This document shows positions 40,881 through 49,253 of a DNA stretch of 64,000 bases, one piece after another. Source of the stretch: an uncultured Mucilaginibacter sp. (lineage in GTDB: Bacteria > Bacteroidota > Bacteroidia > Sphingobacteriales > Sphingobacteriaceae); contig CAITEP010000011.1 in assembly GCA_903891475.1 (NCBI GenBank), forward strand, positions 1-64,000, read 5' to 3'. Both the position numbers and the translations under genes were made by a program. Positions within the stretch are counted from its first letter, which is position 1. Every line of letters begins with the position of its first letter. The notes beneath the pieces were generated by a model. The model ran no database searches. It was not told the origin of the DNA and worked only from the letters and a program-made list of their open reading frames with translations.

Positions 40881-43106
40881 CTACTCCACCACAAACCAGG
40901 TATAACTTTCCGGGTTAATGGTAAAGGTCAGGTTAGCAGTAAAATCGCGGTTGAGTTTTAGGGTTGTTTTTTTAACGCCTCGTTCTAAAAAGGTAGCGGT
41001 GTTGCTTAAACCGGTATAGTAGAGTGGCACTTTAATGGCGCGTGTTATTTTTTGCTTTAGTGGATTATACAGCATCATCAATCCCTTTTCTTTTAGCTGG
41101 GGGTTTACATGCAGTATGCCATCCCAATCGCTGCCTGTGGCGCGTCGTAAATGTATCAAGTCGGAATTTAGGATGGCTCGGTGCGCCTTGTACCATTTAA
41201 TTACCTCGGCTACGGCTTGGCGGGTTGCTTCGGTATCGTACAACCGCGGACCACGGTAGCAAGCCTGCACTCCGGCACCATAATACTCCATCATTAAGGC
41301 AGTGTAGGCGTCCAAATGTTCGCTCAAAGGTTCTAAGATGGCTTCGGGGCCGCCGCCTTGGTATTTGGTGAGTGGCACAAAGCCCCATACCATGCTCGGT
41401 ATTTCGTTCCAAAGGCAATCGTACATATTTTGGCGGTTTAGGATAATTTGCTCCTCGCGCGAAAGCGAAAAGTTCACCTCCCGGTAGCCCATGCCTATTT
41501 TGTTGGTACCATCCAAAAAATACCAATCGGGCGCGTTGATGTAAACACCCCGCTGGTTAAGCCAATGGTATAGTTCCTTTTGTATCTCCATTTGCTTCCA
41601 CTGGCTATCGTCCAAATTTTTATGCCCCGGATGCGTGGTGGAGGCGCACACATCGCCGGGATAAGGGCCATCATTCTCCCAAATATCAAAGCCAGTGGCG
41701 GCAATAAACTTTTTTATTCTATCGCGATAGCCCAATCCCCATTTACTGCCATAACAGGCCGCGTTGCCAAACAGGGCACCGCCCGGCTTCCCGGTTTTTG
41801 GGTCGATTACATCGTCCTCATCGCTTATTTTGCGGGAGCTGAACAGCGAGTACCCACCTAGTTTAATGTTGTTGCTATGCGCGTAGGCGGCCAAATCCGC
41901 CCATTTTTTGAGATTAGCCGCGCTGGTATCCTCCATGTTTAAATGACTACCGAAACTCAATATCAAGGCCTCATATCCGGTAGCTTTGCATTGCTCAATG
42001 GCATTGCGAACCTGTACATCATTATCGCTCACCAGATGCATAAAAATTGGGTTGGCCGTGAGCCAAGGGGCAATGGTACGGTACATTTTGCGGATGGTGA
42101 GTCCGCGCCTTTCCCTATCGTAGCTGTCCATCATCAGCTCATAGGTACGTATGGAGGTAAATGTTTCGTGGGCTGGCAAATCCAAACTGGTTGCCCTTTC
42201 AGGGTAAACCTCCAAGAGGCAGGGGGTTTGGTAGTTATAGTTTACTTGCGATGTATAGGTAGAATCGGCTTTCCAATGCGTGGTTTGGTCGCTCAGGTCG
42301 TAGCGCATGGCATTGTTAAAGGCGTAGTTACTTTCCAAATACAGGCTGCGAGGGGCGGGCATCTCGGTGGTACTGCCTATTACCGCGCTTTCCTCCTCTA
42401 CCATGCCCATAATCTCGTTCACTACCCGACCAATGGTAATGGCAGAAGCGCTGTTGTTTTCAACCGTGAGCCATTTGCTTATTAGGGGGATGCCATCATA
42501 AATGCTATAATGCACCCCTACCCTAATGCCCGCCAATTGGCCATCGCCAGAGTGGTAGTAAAAAGTAATGGTTTTGCCCGTGGCTTGTTTTTTATTGCTT
42601 GCCCACCAACCAGTGCTTTTCCAGTTGATGATGGGGGCTATTGGGCTTACTTCAAACCTTTCCAAACTAAAATCCTGACTATTGGCTGTAAAATCATTCA
42701 ACCAGTTGGGCAACAGGTAGGCGTTTTCTTTCTGACCGTATAGCCCGCCTATATTGTAATCCTTACCGTTGATGCTGAGCCTTGCTTCGGCCTTTACCGA
42801 GCGTATCAGTTGTTGCTTGTTTTGCAGGTTTACAAAATCATGGCAACCAACATTGGGCGCAAGCCTGAAACTGCGTCTTAACAAGCCATTGTACAGTATA
42901 ATGTCTTTTTTATCGGCACTTTGGTAAATCTCCGCTTTTGTGGCAATGGGTTTAAGCAACCAATCGGCTATTTTGGCATTGCCTAAGGTTGCATGCCAAA
43001 CAGGCAAATTTTGCGCCAATGCTACATTTGCCAAACAAATAAGCAAGAGCCATAAGCCAGCCCTTTTAAACATAAAAGAATTGTTTTTGGGTTGACTTAT
43101 TTTCAT
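40881..43106 (-). CDS. Secreted alpha-galactosidase-like glycoside hydrolase (GH-D clan-like)
   Basis: 741 residues with a signal peptide (FKRAGLWLLLICLANVALAQ, following a short N-terminal extension; a second ATG at residue 12 would remove it). An N-terminal beta-sandwich domain is followed by a TIM-barrel catalytic part. The barrel strands are YEALILSFGSHLN, NIKLGGYSLFSSR and FDIWENDGPYPGD, and the Asp residues of the last fit the nucleophile strand of GH27/36-type enzymes. The family cannot be fixed by eye. It probably works in the periplasm on alpha-linked sugars. No SusC/D pair is nearby. Confidence 0.75.
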   Translation of the reverse strand: MKISQPKNNSFMFKRAGLWLLLICLANVALAQNLPVWHATLGNAKIADWLLKPIATKAEIYQSADKKDIILYNGLLRRSFRLAPNVGCHDFVNLQNKQQLIRSVKAEARLSINGKDYNIGGLYGQKENAYLLPNWLNDFTANSQDFSLERFEVSPIAPIINWKSTGWWASNKKQATGKTITFYYHSGDGQLAGIRVGVHYSIYDGIPLISKWLTVENNSASAITIGRVVNEIMGMVEEESAVIGSTTEMPAPRSLYLESNYAFNNAMRYDLSDQTTHWKADSTYTSQVNYNYQTPCLLEVYPERATSLDLPAHETFTSIRTYELMMDSYDRERRGLTIRKMYRTIAPWLTANPIFMHLVSDNDVQVRNAIEQCKATGYEALILSFGSHLNMEDTSAANLKKWADLAAYAHSNNIKLGGYSLFSSRKISDEDDVIDPKTGKPGGALFGNAACYGSKWGLGYRDRIKKFIAATGFDIWENDGPYPGDVCASTTHPGHKNLDDSQWKQMEIQKELYHWLNQRGVYINAPDWYFLDGTNKIGMGYREVNFSLSREEQIILNRQNMYDCLWNEIPSMVWGFVPLTKYQGGGPEAILEPLSEHLDAYTALMMEYYGAGVQACYRGPRLYDTEATRQAVAEVIKWYKAHRAILNSDLIHLRRATGSDWDGILHVNPQLKEKGLMMLYNPLKQKITRAIKVPLYYTGLSNTATFLERGVKKTTLKLNRDFTANLTFTINPESYTWFVVE

Positions 43107-43504
43107 ATGAGCTAATTTTAGCTGAGGTTTATATTTTGTAGGGTAAAAATAGGGTTTTATTTAGATTGGCGGGTGGATAGCTAGGTGTTTAAATGTTAAA
43201 AATAATTACGAAAAAACAATGCTGTGCGAAGCTCATGGAACACTGTGCGAAGTCCGAAACGTTGTGCGAGGTTTCCAAACTTCGTATTTATATGCCTGTA
43301 GTTTGTAACTAGAGAGCCCGAATTTTAAATATTTTAATTGCTAATTTTTGTAGTGTAGTCGCAGACTACAGACATAGTCGCTCGAAGTCGAGGGACTTCC
43401 CACAGCGCGAATTTAAGTTATTGATTATCAATACAATTTTCGCTGTCAAAAAGATGTGCAAGGCCAGCGTTATGCTCCGCTTCGAACAGCGGGGATTTAA
43501 GTAT
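43107..43504. other. Palindrome-rich intergenic region downstream of the RT gene
   Basis: 398 nt without a gene. It holds three spaced TGTGCGA words (43215-43271), a TGTAGTC-GCA-GACTACA hairpin near 43355-43372, and arms ACAGCG (43402-43407) and CGCTGT (43441-43446) enclosing the palindrome TATTGATTATCAATA (43419-43433). The same palindrome recurs at 48225-48239. Its composition differs from other spacers. It may be a remnant repeat element or the 3' flank of the RT cassette. Confidence 0.5.
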
Positions 43505-45319
43505 TTAAAAATCTTTTTCAATTACATGATAATAATAGCTAAATGGCTTATCGTATGAAATAAATTGACGGTTTTTCTTTTCTGTAACATCATCATTTTG
43601 AATAGTTTCATTTTTTGAAGGTAAAAGTATTTCCAATTCTTTTTTTAGTGAATAATAAAGTTTACTTCTATTTTTATCCAATCTTTTGATTTGTTTTATA
43701 GAATATTTATTCGCGTTTAGCTCTTGGAATCCATTTTTCCAACACATTTCACTCTTCATCTCTGTATAATTCCAAAGTTCAATCCTTCCAACTGCCATTC
43801 CAATTAATTTTTTGATTGCAGATTCAGTTATTGTACCCTTACTAACTCTTACTTGATTTTTGATTGCTCCTTTAATCTGGCTAACAATTTTTTTTTGTTT
43901 GTTTATTTCCTTCAACAAAGAACTTTTTCGAACCCTCAAACTTCCGGTATAATGAATTTCATACCCTACAAACCCTATCCAAGGAAAGCCATGTCTTTGC
44001 ACACTATCCCATTTATAAGGTCCTTTAGATTTACCCTCCCAAAACGGTTTAAAAGATAGCCTAGGTAATTTATCTGTCCTTTTTGTTCTAGTCTTTTTTA
44101 GTTTCTCAACAAAGTAATGAGGAACCAATTTACAACCTTCTAGAGTATTTATATAGGTATCAATACCTTTTCTACATAAATCTTCATTTGGATGCATTAT
44201 TACCATATCATCACAAAAGCGGACATAAAAAAGTTTCTCATCAATATCTTTTACTTGCTTATCCGCAGAATCTAAAACAATATTAGCTATTAACCCAGAT
44301 AATGCCCCACCTTGTGGGATTCCAATTCTTTCTTTAGAAATATCCTCGTACAATTTTTTTTCTTTAATATAATCTTCTACCCAACCATATTGTCCATTTT
44401 TAATATCATACTGAACCCAATGCGCTTCATCCGAGTTCTTAGGTAAGACATTATTATTAAAACAATAGCAATCTAAATAGTCATAAAAAATACGTGAACA
44501 ATTTGCAAAATTCAGACCATTAAAATCTTTTGACATATTTTCAATTAAAGTTGCGAATTTTCCTTTTATAACCTTATGGTCAACCGTATCAAAGAACTTT
44601 TGCATGTCACATTCGGCAACCCACAAAGGAACATCTTTAAACGCCTCTTTGTACTTTAATATAAGTTTTATCGCCGAATGATGATTGATTACTGATTTTT
44701 CGGTTGACCTAAATGCAAGAGAACTTGTTTCGAAGTAGCCATCTAGAATTCTCGTTAAATATTTATTCGTAAAACTGATTATTATCTTATCTTTTAAATT
44801 AAATAATGAAACTGGGCGACAAGTAACACACTCGTCCTTTTTTAATTCATATTTATTTTTCCTATTTTTCGGTTGGGGATAAATTTCAGGTGTACTTAAT
44901 TTATAAGTGGGATCTTTTATAGAATTTTGAATATCAGAAATGAAATTATTTAATTTAATCACGAATGGCTCATTTGAGTTTTTCTTTCTATACTTAATAA
45001 TTGTATGAATTAATGACTTATAATTTTTATCCGTAGTGCTGAGTTTAATAACATTTTTTTCTTTTGATTCTATACATCTTGTTTTTATACCCGGTTTTAT
45101 CCAATTCTTTCTAGGGGGAAACAAAGGATAAAACTCTTCATTAAATTGTTGATCATGAATAGTAATATCATTTTTAGGTAAATGATAATTATAATCAACA
45201 TGGTCGGTGAGTAGATGAAGAAGATGGCTTTTATTTCTTTGTTTAGCAATTTTAACTCTTAATTTACAGAGATATGCTATGATTTTTTCATCGCTAAAGT
45301 AATCTTCAAATTGATTCAT
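43505..45319 (-). CDS. Reverse transcriptase (retron/UG-like, not intron-encoded)
   Basis: About 604 residues from ATG at 45319 (an in-frame TTG two codons upstream is within the RNA arm). The RT palm motifs are CRPVSLFNLKDKII, AECDMQKFFDTVD (first catalytic Asp, about residue 242), GIPQGGALSGLIANIVL (about 335), and YVRFCDDMVIM (about 368), where FCDD replaces the common YADD. WIGFVGYEI is the later conserved strand. No maturase, endonuclease, Cas1 or DGR-type partner was seen. The gene abuts a structured RNA region and a primase-like gene upstream. The exact RT group needs a phylogeny. Confidence 0.85.
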   Translation of the reverse strand: MNQFEDYFSDEKIIAYLCKLRVKIAKQRNKSHLLHLLTDHVDYNYHLPKNDITIHDQQFNEEFYPLFPPRKNWIKPGIKTRCIESKEKNVIKLSTTDKNYKSLIHTIIKYRKKNSNEPFVIKLNNFISDIQNSIKDPTYKLSTPEIYPQPKNRKNKYELKKDECVTCRPVSLFNLKDKIIISFTNKYLTRILDGYFETSSLAFRSTEKSVINHHSAIKLILKYKEAFKDVPLWVAECDMQKFFDTVDHKVIKGKFATLIENMSKDFNGLNFANCSRIFYDYLDCYCFNNNVLPKNSDEAHWVQYDIKNGQYGWVEDYIKEKKLYEDISKERIGIPQGGALSGLIANIVLDSADKQVKDIDEKLFYVRFCDDMVIMHPNEDLCRKGIDTYINTLEGCKLVPHYFVEKLKKTRTKRTDKLPRLSFKPFWEGKSKGPYKWDSVQRHGFPWIGFVGYEIHYTGSLRVRKSSLLKEINKQKKIVSQIKGAIKNQVRVSKGTITESAIKKLIGMAVGRIELWNYTEMKSEMCWKNGFQELNANKYSIKQIKRLDKNRSKLYYSLKKELEILLPSKNETIQNDDVTEKKNRQFISYDKPFSYYYHVIEKDF

Positions 45320-45321
45320 AA

Positions 45322-45539
45322 ACAAAGAAGTGAGGTTTCTGTAAACAAACTTGGAATCTATCCAGATTTATTGTGAGTATAATACTGACCAAAGCCATGC
45401 ACTTGTTTTAAGGCCTATAGTCTTGAATATATTTAAATATTCAATGTGCGTTTGACCGTTGAAAAGGCTGAATCTTACGACTTTTTAGTTAAAGAATTTA
45501 CTTTAACTTGAAGTCGTCTTCGAAACCTCACTTCTTTGT
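45322..45539 (-). ncRNA. Putative retron/DRT-like structured RNA closed by a 17-bp perfect inverted repeat
   Basis: ACAAAGAAGTGAGGTTT at 45322-45338 is answered by its exact complement at 45523-45539. Read on the minus strand, the region between holds a two-tier hairpin (ACGACTT/AAGTCGT enclosing AGTTAAAG/CTTTAACT, about 45479-45519). It also holds TTGAATAT/ATATTCAA (45423-45444) and a small AATCT-GGAT-AGATT hairpin (near 45357-45370). The 3' arm abuts the RT start codon; the 5' arm lies in the last codons of the primase-like gene. The layout resembles the a1/a2-closed msr-msd region of retrons. Transcription is inferred. Confidence 0.65.
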
Positions 45540-46531
45540 AGCTTGCTTAAATAGCCCTTATTATTGGCAAAAAAAATAATTGTATTAAACCTAATTTGTC
45601 CTAAATTATTACGGTAACAATAATTCAGTAAATTAATGCATTCTATTTTTTTATATTTTAATCCATCAAGTTCAGATAACATTAAAAAATATTTCTCTCC
45701 CAAATCATAAGAAAAAGTATTTGAAATACCATACGCAACCTTGAACCAATCTTCATATGAATTAGTAATACTTAAGTTTCTTTTTTTTAAATATTTAATA
45801 ATAGATTGAATTGTCTTGCGGGCGGCTGGATCATTTTTATTTCTTGTGTTATACAAAAGATCTTTATTAATTGATTTTTTTTCGAATATTAGATTTGAAT
45901 TTTTATTTGTATGGTTATATTTAATTTCCCCTTGTTCTTTAATTAAAAATGATACTAGTTCTTTCTTTAGAACGAGATTTGCATCAGAAGTTAGATAGCA
46001 TAGTCTTGTTGTATCACTACCACTTTCATCCAAAACTATATTATAATTATTAATAAAATATGTAGAGATTATATTGAATGCATTTTTGTGGCTTAAATCT
46101 AAGTTACTTTGGCTTAAATTAAAATCATAACTAACCGAAACTAAACCCTTTAATCCGTTGCCAGAAGGTGATTCCCAAAAAGCAAATACATATTTATCAG
46201 AATTTAGTACATTTTTAATTCGGTTAAGTTCCTCTGATTCTAATTTGTCAATATCAATTACTAGTAGGTAATTATATTCTTTAATAAATTCCCTTCTTCT
46301 GTGTGAGTTAAACGTGCCGCAAAATGTCACACATGGTAATGATTTTTTATGGATACTATATCTTTCAAAATCTCCCATTTTTAAAAGGCCTCTTAAATCT
46401 TCAATAATCTTATTATATTTTTCTCCTTTAATATCATATAAAATTTCATTTAATGTTTTCTCATCACTAATTGAAGACCACGTATCCTTTTGAAATGAAA
46501 CTTTAAGTAGTAAAATATCTTCAAGATTCAT
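45503..46531 (-). CDS. VirE_N/BT4734-like primase-polymerase with PriCT-type C-terminus
   Basis: 342 residues. The N-terminal half has YLLVIDIDKL (DhD metal motif, about residues 89-97) and SPSGNGLKGLVSVS (about 118-131), matching the BT4734/VirE_N domain of the archaeo-eukaryotic primase superfamily. The C-terminal part (EDWFKVAYGIS...GEKYFLMLSELD) resembles PriCT. Such proteins usually prime replication of mobile elements. Here the gene ends inside the structured RNA and is followed by the RT on the same strand, so it is probably co-transcribed. No helicase partner is adjacent. Confidence 0.8.
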   Translation of the reverse strand: MNLEDILLLKVSFQKDTWSSISDEKTLNEILYDIKGEKYNKIIEDLRGLLKMGDFERYSIHKKSLPCVTFCGTFNSHRRREFIKEYNYLLVIDIDKLESEELNRIKNVLNSDKYVFAFWESPSGNGLKGLVSVSYDFNLSQSNLDLSHKNAFNIISTYFINNYNIVLDESGSDTTRLCYLTSDANLVLKKELVSFLIKEQGEIKYNHTNKNSNLIFEKKSINKDLLYNTRNKNDPAARKTIQSIIKYLKKRNLSITNSYEDWFKVAYGISNTFSYDLGEKYFLMLSELDGLKYKKIECINLLNYCYRNNLGQIRFNTIIFFANNKGYLSKLQRSEVSKTTSS

Positions 46532-46844
46532 ATATTGTTTAATATAGTTTAAATGTTTAAAAACTCACATTTGTTTTATTATCAATAAAAAGATTGTTTT
46601 TAACATTTAGTTTAAAACGAAAGTACATAGAATAAAATAGAATTGCCAAATTTTTTATATTTTTTGAAACAAAAATTATCGAGAATCTTAGTGTAAGACA
46701 AAATTTAGGTTTAATTATTCTTTGCAAGTTCTTACTGGTCTAATCGTAATCTTAAAGATATTTAATGATAAAGAATTTCTAACCGATGTAAGTCACTATA
46801 CAATTATAAAATAATCACAATATTCATTTTGTTAAGATCCCCCC
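46532..46844. other. Intergenic region upstream of the RT cassette
   Basis: 313 AT-rich nt between the primase-like gene and the radC stop. It should contain the promoter of the leftward primase-ncRNA-RT unit. I see no clear hairpin, repeat or ORF. Confidence 0.45.
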
Positions 46845-47549
46845 CTACCTCATCAACAGCCCTTCGTCGGCAAAGCTGTAGTAGCCTTGGTCGGTAATAA
46901 TGAGATGGTCTAAAATTTGTATGTTCAGGAGTTTGCCGGCGTCTACGGCGCGGTTAGTGAGGGTAATATCATCATTGCTAGGTTTCAGGCTCCCCGAGGG
47001 GTGGTTATGCACCAATACAATGCCGCTGGCTTGGTGCTGTAGGGCCAACCTAAAAATTACCTTAGGGTCAACTATGGTTTGCGAGAGGCCGCCACGGCTC
47101 ACCATTTCCAGCGTTATTACCTTATGCGAGCGGCCAATAAATATAATCCAAAATTCTTCGTGCGTTAAATCAACCAAGTGGCGTTTTATGAGGTTGTAGC
47201 CATCGCGGCTACTCTCCAAAAATTCGGGGGCGGGCGCCTCCTGCTCGTTGCGGCGGCGGCCAATTTCCAACGCGGCTATAATGGCAATGGCCTTGGCTTC
47301 GCCAATGCCTTTAAAATTGCAGAGGTCGGCAATGCTGGCCTTGCCCAGTTTATTCAAATCGTTTTGGTAATGGTGCAATACGCGTTTGCTCAGTTCCACC
47401 GCGGTTTCGTTTCGGTTGCCGGAGCCTATTAAAATGGCAATCAATTCGGCGTCGGTAAGGGCGCGGCGGCCTTGTCCGCTTAGTTTTTCGCGCGGACGGT
47501 CCTCTTCGACCCAAGCCTTAATGCCTATTTTATTTTCGGGATTGTCCAC
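46845..47549 (-). CDS. radC: RadC-like JAB/MPN protein
   Basis: 234 residues. An N-terminal UPF0758 helix-hairpin-helix region (LCNFKGIGEAKAIAIIAALEIGRR) precedes a C-terminal JAB1/MPN metalloprotease-like domain with HNHPSG and the SxxD motif (VHNHPSGSLKPSNDDI). The start is GTG at 47549; no upstream ATG is available. The DNA-repair role once assigned is not supported; the molecular function is unsettled. Confidence 0.93.
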   Translation of the reverse strand: MDNPENKIGIKAWVEEDRPREKLSGQGRRALTDAELIAILIGSGNRNETAVELSKRVLHHYQNDLNKLGKASIADLCNFKGIGEAKAIAIIAALEIGRRRNEQEAPAPEFLESSRDGYNLIKRHLVDLTHEEFWIIFIGRSHKVITLEMVSRGGLSQTIVDPKVIFRLALQHQASGIVLVHNHPSGSLKPSNDDITLTNRAVDAGKLLNIQILDHLIITDQGYYSFADEGLLMR

Positions 47550-47663
47550 AGTAGTGCAAATGAGTTTCGCGGTTCAATTACGGATTAATTAAGCAGAAAA
47601 GCAATAGTTAATTTTAAAGCATGTTTAAAAAGATAGAAGAATAGCGAATATTATTTAGATAGG

Positions 47664-47893
47664 ATGACCCGGAGGGTCAAAACCTTTGTAGCCAAGATAT
47701 TTATATTGGTTTTTAATGCCCGCCTTTGGCGGGCTACCCTTAACCGCCCAGCTTGTTGGATTTGCAAGTGGTTATTGGGCTGTTTACCTAAAAAGCGCAT
47801 AAGGGTAGCACGGCAAGGCCACGCAAAAATTTCTTTTGGGACCATGGTTACAAAGGTTTAATCCCTACGGGATTTTTCCTAGTACCTTAAATT
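47664..47893. repeat. MITE/BIME-like repeat, copy 1
   Basis: About 230 nt, nearly identical (some 10 differences) to copy 2, 307 nt to the right. The ends are imperfect inverted repeats: GACCCGGAGGGTCAAAACCTTTGTAGCCA at the left mirrors AACCTTTGTAACCA and ATCCCGTAGGGAT (opposite strand) at the right. An inner GCCCGCCTTTGGCGGGC hairpin is present. Both strands carry a roughly 64-codon open frame, but I regard these as by-products of the repeat. No transposase is inside. Confidence 0.8.
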
Positions 47894-47970
47894 AGGTGCT
47901 TTAGATATATTAAAATTGAATTTACTGGTTGAATAAATAGCCATATAACCAATATTATTAATTAGGTAAG

Positions 47971-48200
47971 ATGACCCGGAGGGTCAAAACCTTTGTAGCC
48001 AAGATATTTATATTGGTTTTTAATGCCCGCCTTTGGCGGGCTACCCTTAACCGCCCAGCTTGTTGGATTTGCAAGTGGCTATTGGGCTGTTTACCTAAAA
48101 AGCGTATAAGGGTAGCACGGCAAGGCCGCGTAAAAATTTCTTTTGGAGCCATGATTACAAAGGTTTAATCCCTACGGGATTTTTCCTAGTACCTTAAATT
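47971..48200. repeat. MITE/BIME-like repeat, copy 2
   Basis: Second copy of the element at 47664-47893, in direct orientation, with the same inverted ends and inner hairpin. The 77-nt spacer between copies is AT-rich and unrelated. After it come the words TTATTGATTATCAATAA (48224-48240). Tandem placement suggests insertion of a doublet or a local duplication. Confidence 0.8.
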
Positions 48201-48317
48201 TAGCGAACAAATATATTTTTAACTTATTGATTATCAATAAACTATATTAATAAACAAATCGTGGCAGCAAAAAAGAACTAAACCTGTAATTCTTTTCTAA
48301 ACATTGGCTGTGTAGCA

Positions 48318-49190
48318 TTAATCGTTTTCGATGGCGGAGAATATTTCGAGGAGGACGTTCCAGCGGTGGTCTTTATCAACTTGCCAAATGCGCACGTAGT
48401 TGTAATTGCTTACCAGCAAGCCTTTTTTTATTCGCGCGGTGCCGTAACTATAGGCCAAATCATTACTGGCTGATCGACCCGCGCTGGTAGTTTCGGCCGA
48501 AACAGAGATGGCCTCATTGTTAATAAACTTCATAACCGCCTTTGGCCCCATGATAGGCTCAAAGCCCGGGAAATAATACCTGCCTTGGGGTGCCATAAAT
48601 TCGTTATAACTAGCCAGGGTAGATTCGGACATGGCATAATTAAAGGCATTATCGGTGGCCATAATAATTTTTTTACCATTAAACGGATCCTGACTGGCGG
48701 TACTTACTTTGGTGGTATCAACAGGTTCGGCATAATCATCCTTTTCCACACTTTCGGGCTCCGGGTGTTGTATGCCAAGGTCGATTAATAATTTTAGCTT
48801 ATTATCGGCGCCCAAGTGCCAAACGGAAACATATTCGCCAAAAACCTTATCGGTATCGTTGCTTCCGTTTTGGTACATATAGGGACCTGCGGTAACCGCT
48901 AAATCGCCACTGAGGGCAATGCGGGCAAATTGCGGATGCCAAGTTAAGGAGCCAGCCTGCATGGCTATGTTGTTATAAAAATCGGTAATTTTTACCGCGT
49001 TGGGTTTAAAAACTATGCCTTCGGGGTCGGCTACTTCCAAAAAACCACCCTTTATACCCTTCGCGGCAACCAGTTGATTAAAGTTATTTTCGGCTTCAAT
49101 AACCGTGTTTACCGTTACCGCCTGTTTTTGCGCCAAAGCAGTATGAACAAAGACTAATGCAATTAACGAGTATAAAAGGTGGTGCTTCAT
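48318..49190 (-). CDS. Secreted protein with two NTF2/SnoaL-like domains
   Basis: 290 residues with a signal peptide (MKHHLLYSLIALVFVHTALAQ). Two units of about 120 residues show the cone-shaped NTF2-like pattern: a helix of the VIEAENNFNQLVAAKG type with downstream VFKPNAVKITDFY, and NAFNYAMSESTLASYNEFMA with GFEPIMGPKAVMKFI. The strands GDLAVTAGPYMYQ and NDLAYSYGTARIKKG are similar to each other, pointing to an internal duplication. The DUF4440-like family is expected; substrate unknown. Confidence 0.78.
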   Translation of the reverse strand: MKHHLLYSLIALVFVHTALAQKQAVTVNTVIEAENNFNQLVAAKGIKGGFLEVADPEGIVFKPNAVKITDFYNNIAMQAGSLTWHPQFARIALSGDLAVTAGPYMYQNGSNDTDKVFGEYVSVWHLGADNKLKLLIDLGIQHPEPESVEKDDYAEPVDTTKVSTASQDPFNGKKIIMATDNAFNYAMSESTLASYNEFMAPQGRYYFPGFEPIMGPKAVMKFINNEAISVSAETTSAGRSASNDLAYSYGTARIKKGLLVSNYNYVRIWQVDKDHRWNVLLEIFSAIEND

Positions 49191-49253
49191 TGCTTATTTT
49201 TTGGCGAATTATATGGCTACGTTTGTGTAAACTTTGTTTAAAAACAGCACCAA

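Noticed and set aside
43505..45325. Reverse transcriptase as part of a group II intron or a diversity-generating retroelement
   Set aside because: No maturase/endonuclease tail or intron RNA domain V seen, and no template/variable repeat pair with A-specific changes nearby.
47651..48168. Open frames of about 64 codons on both strands within the two repeats
   Set aside because: They arise because the repeat is conserved as DNA; no ribosome site and odd composition, and both strands are equally open.
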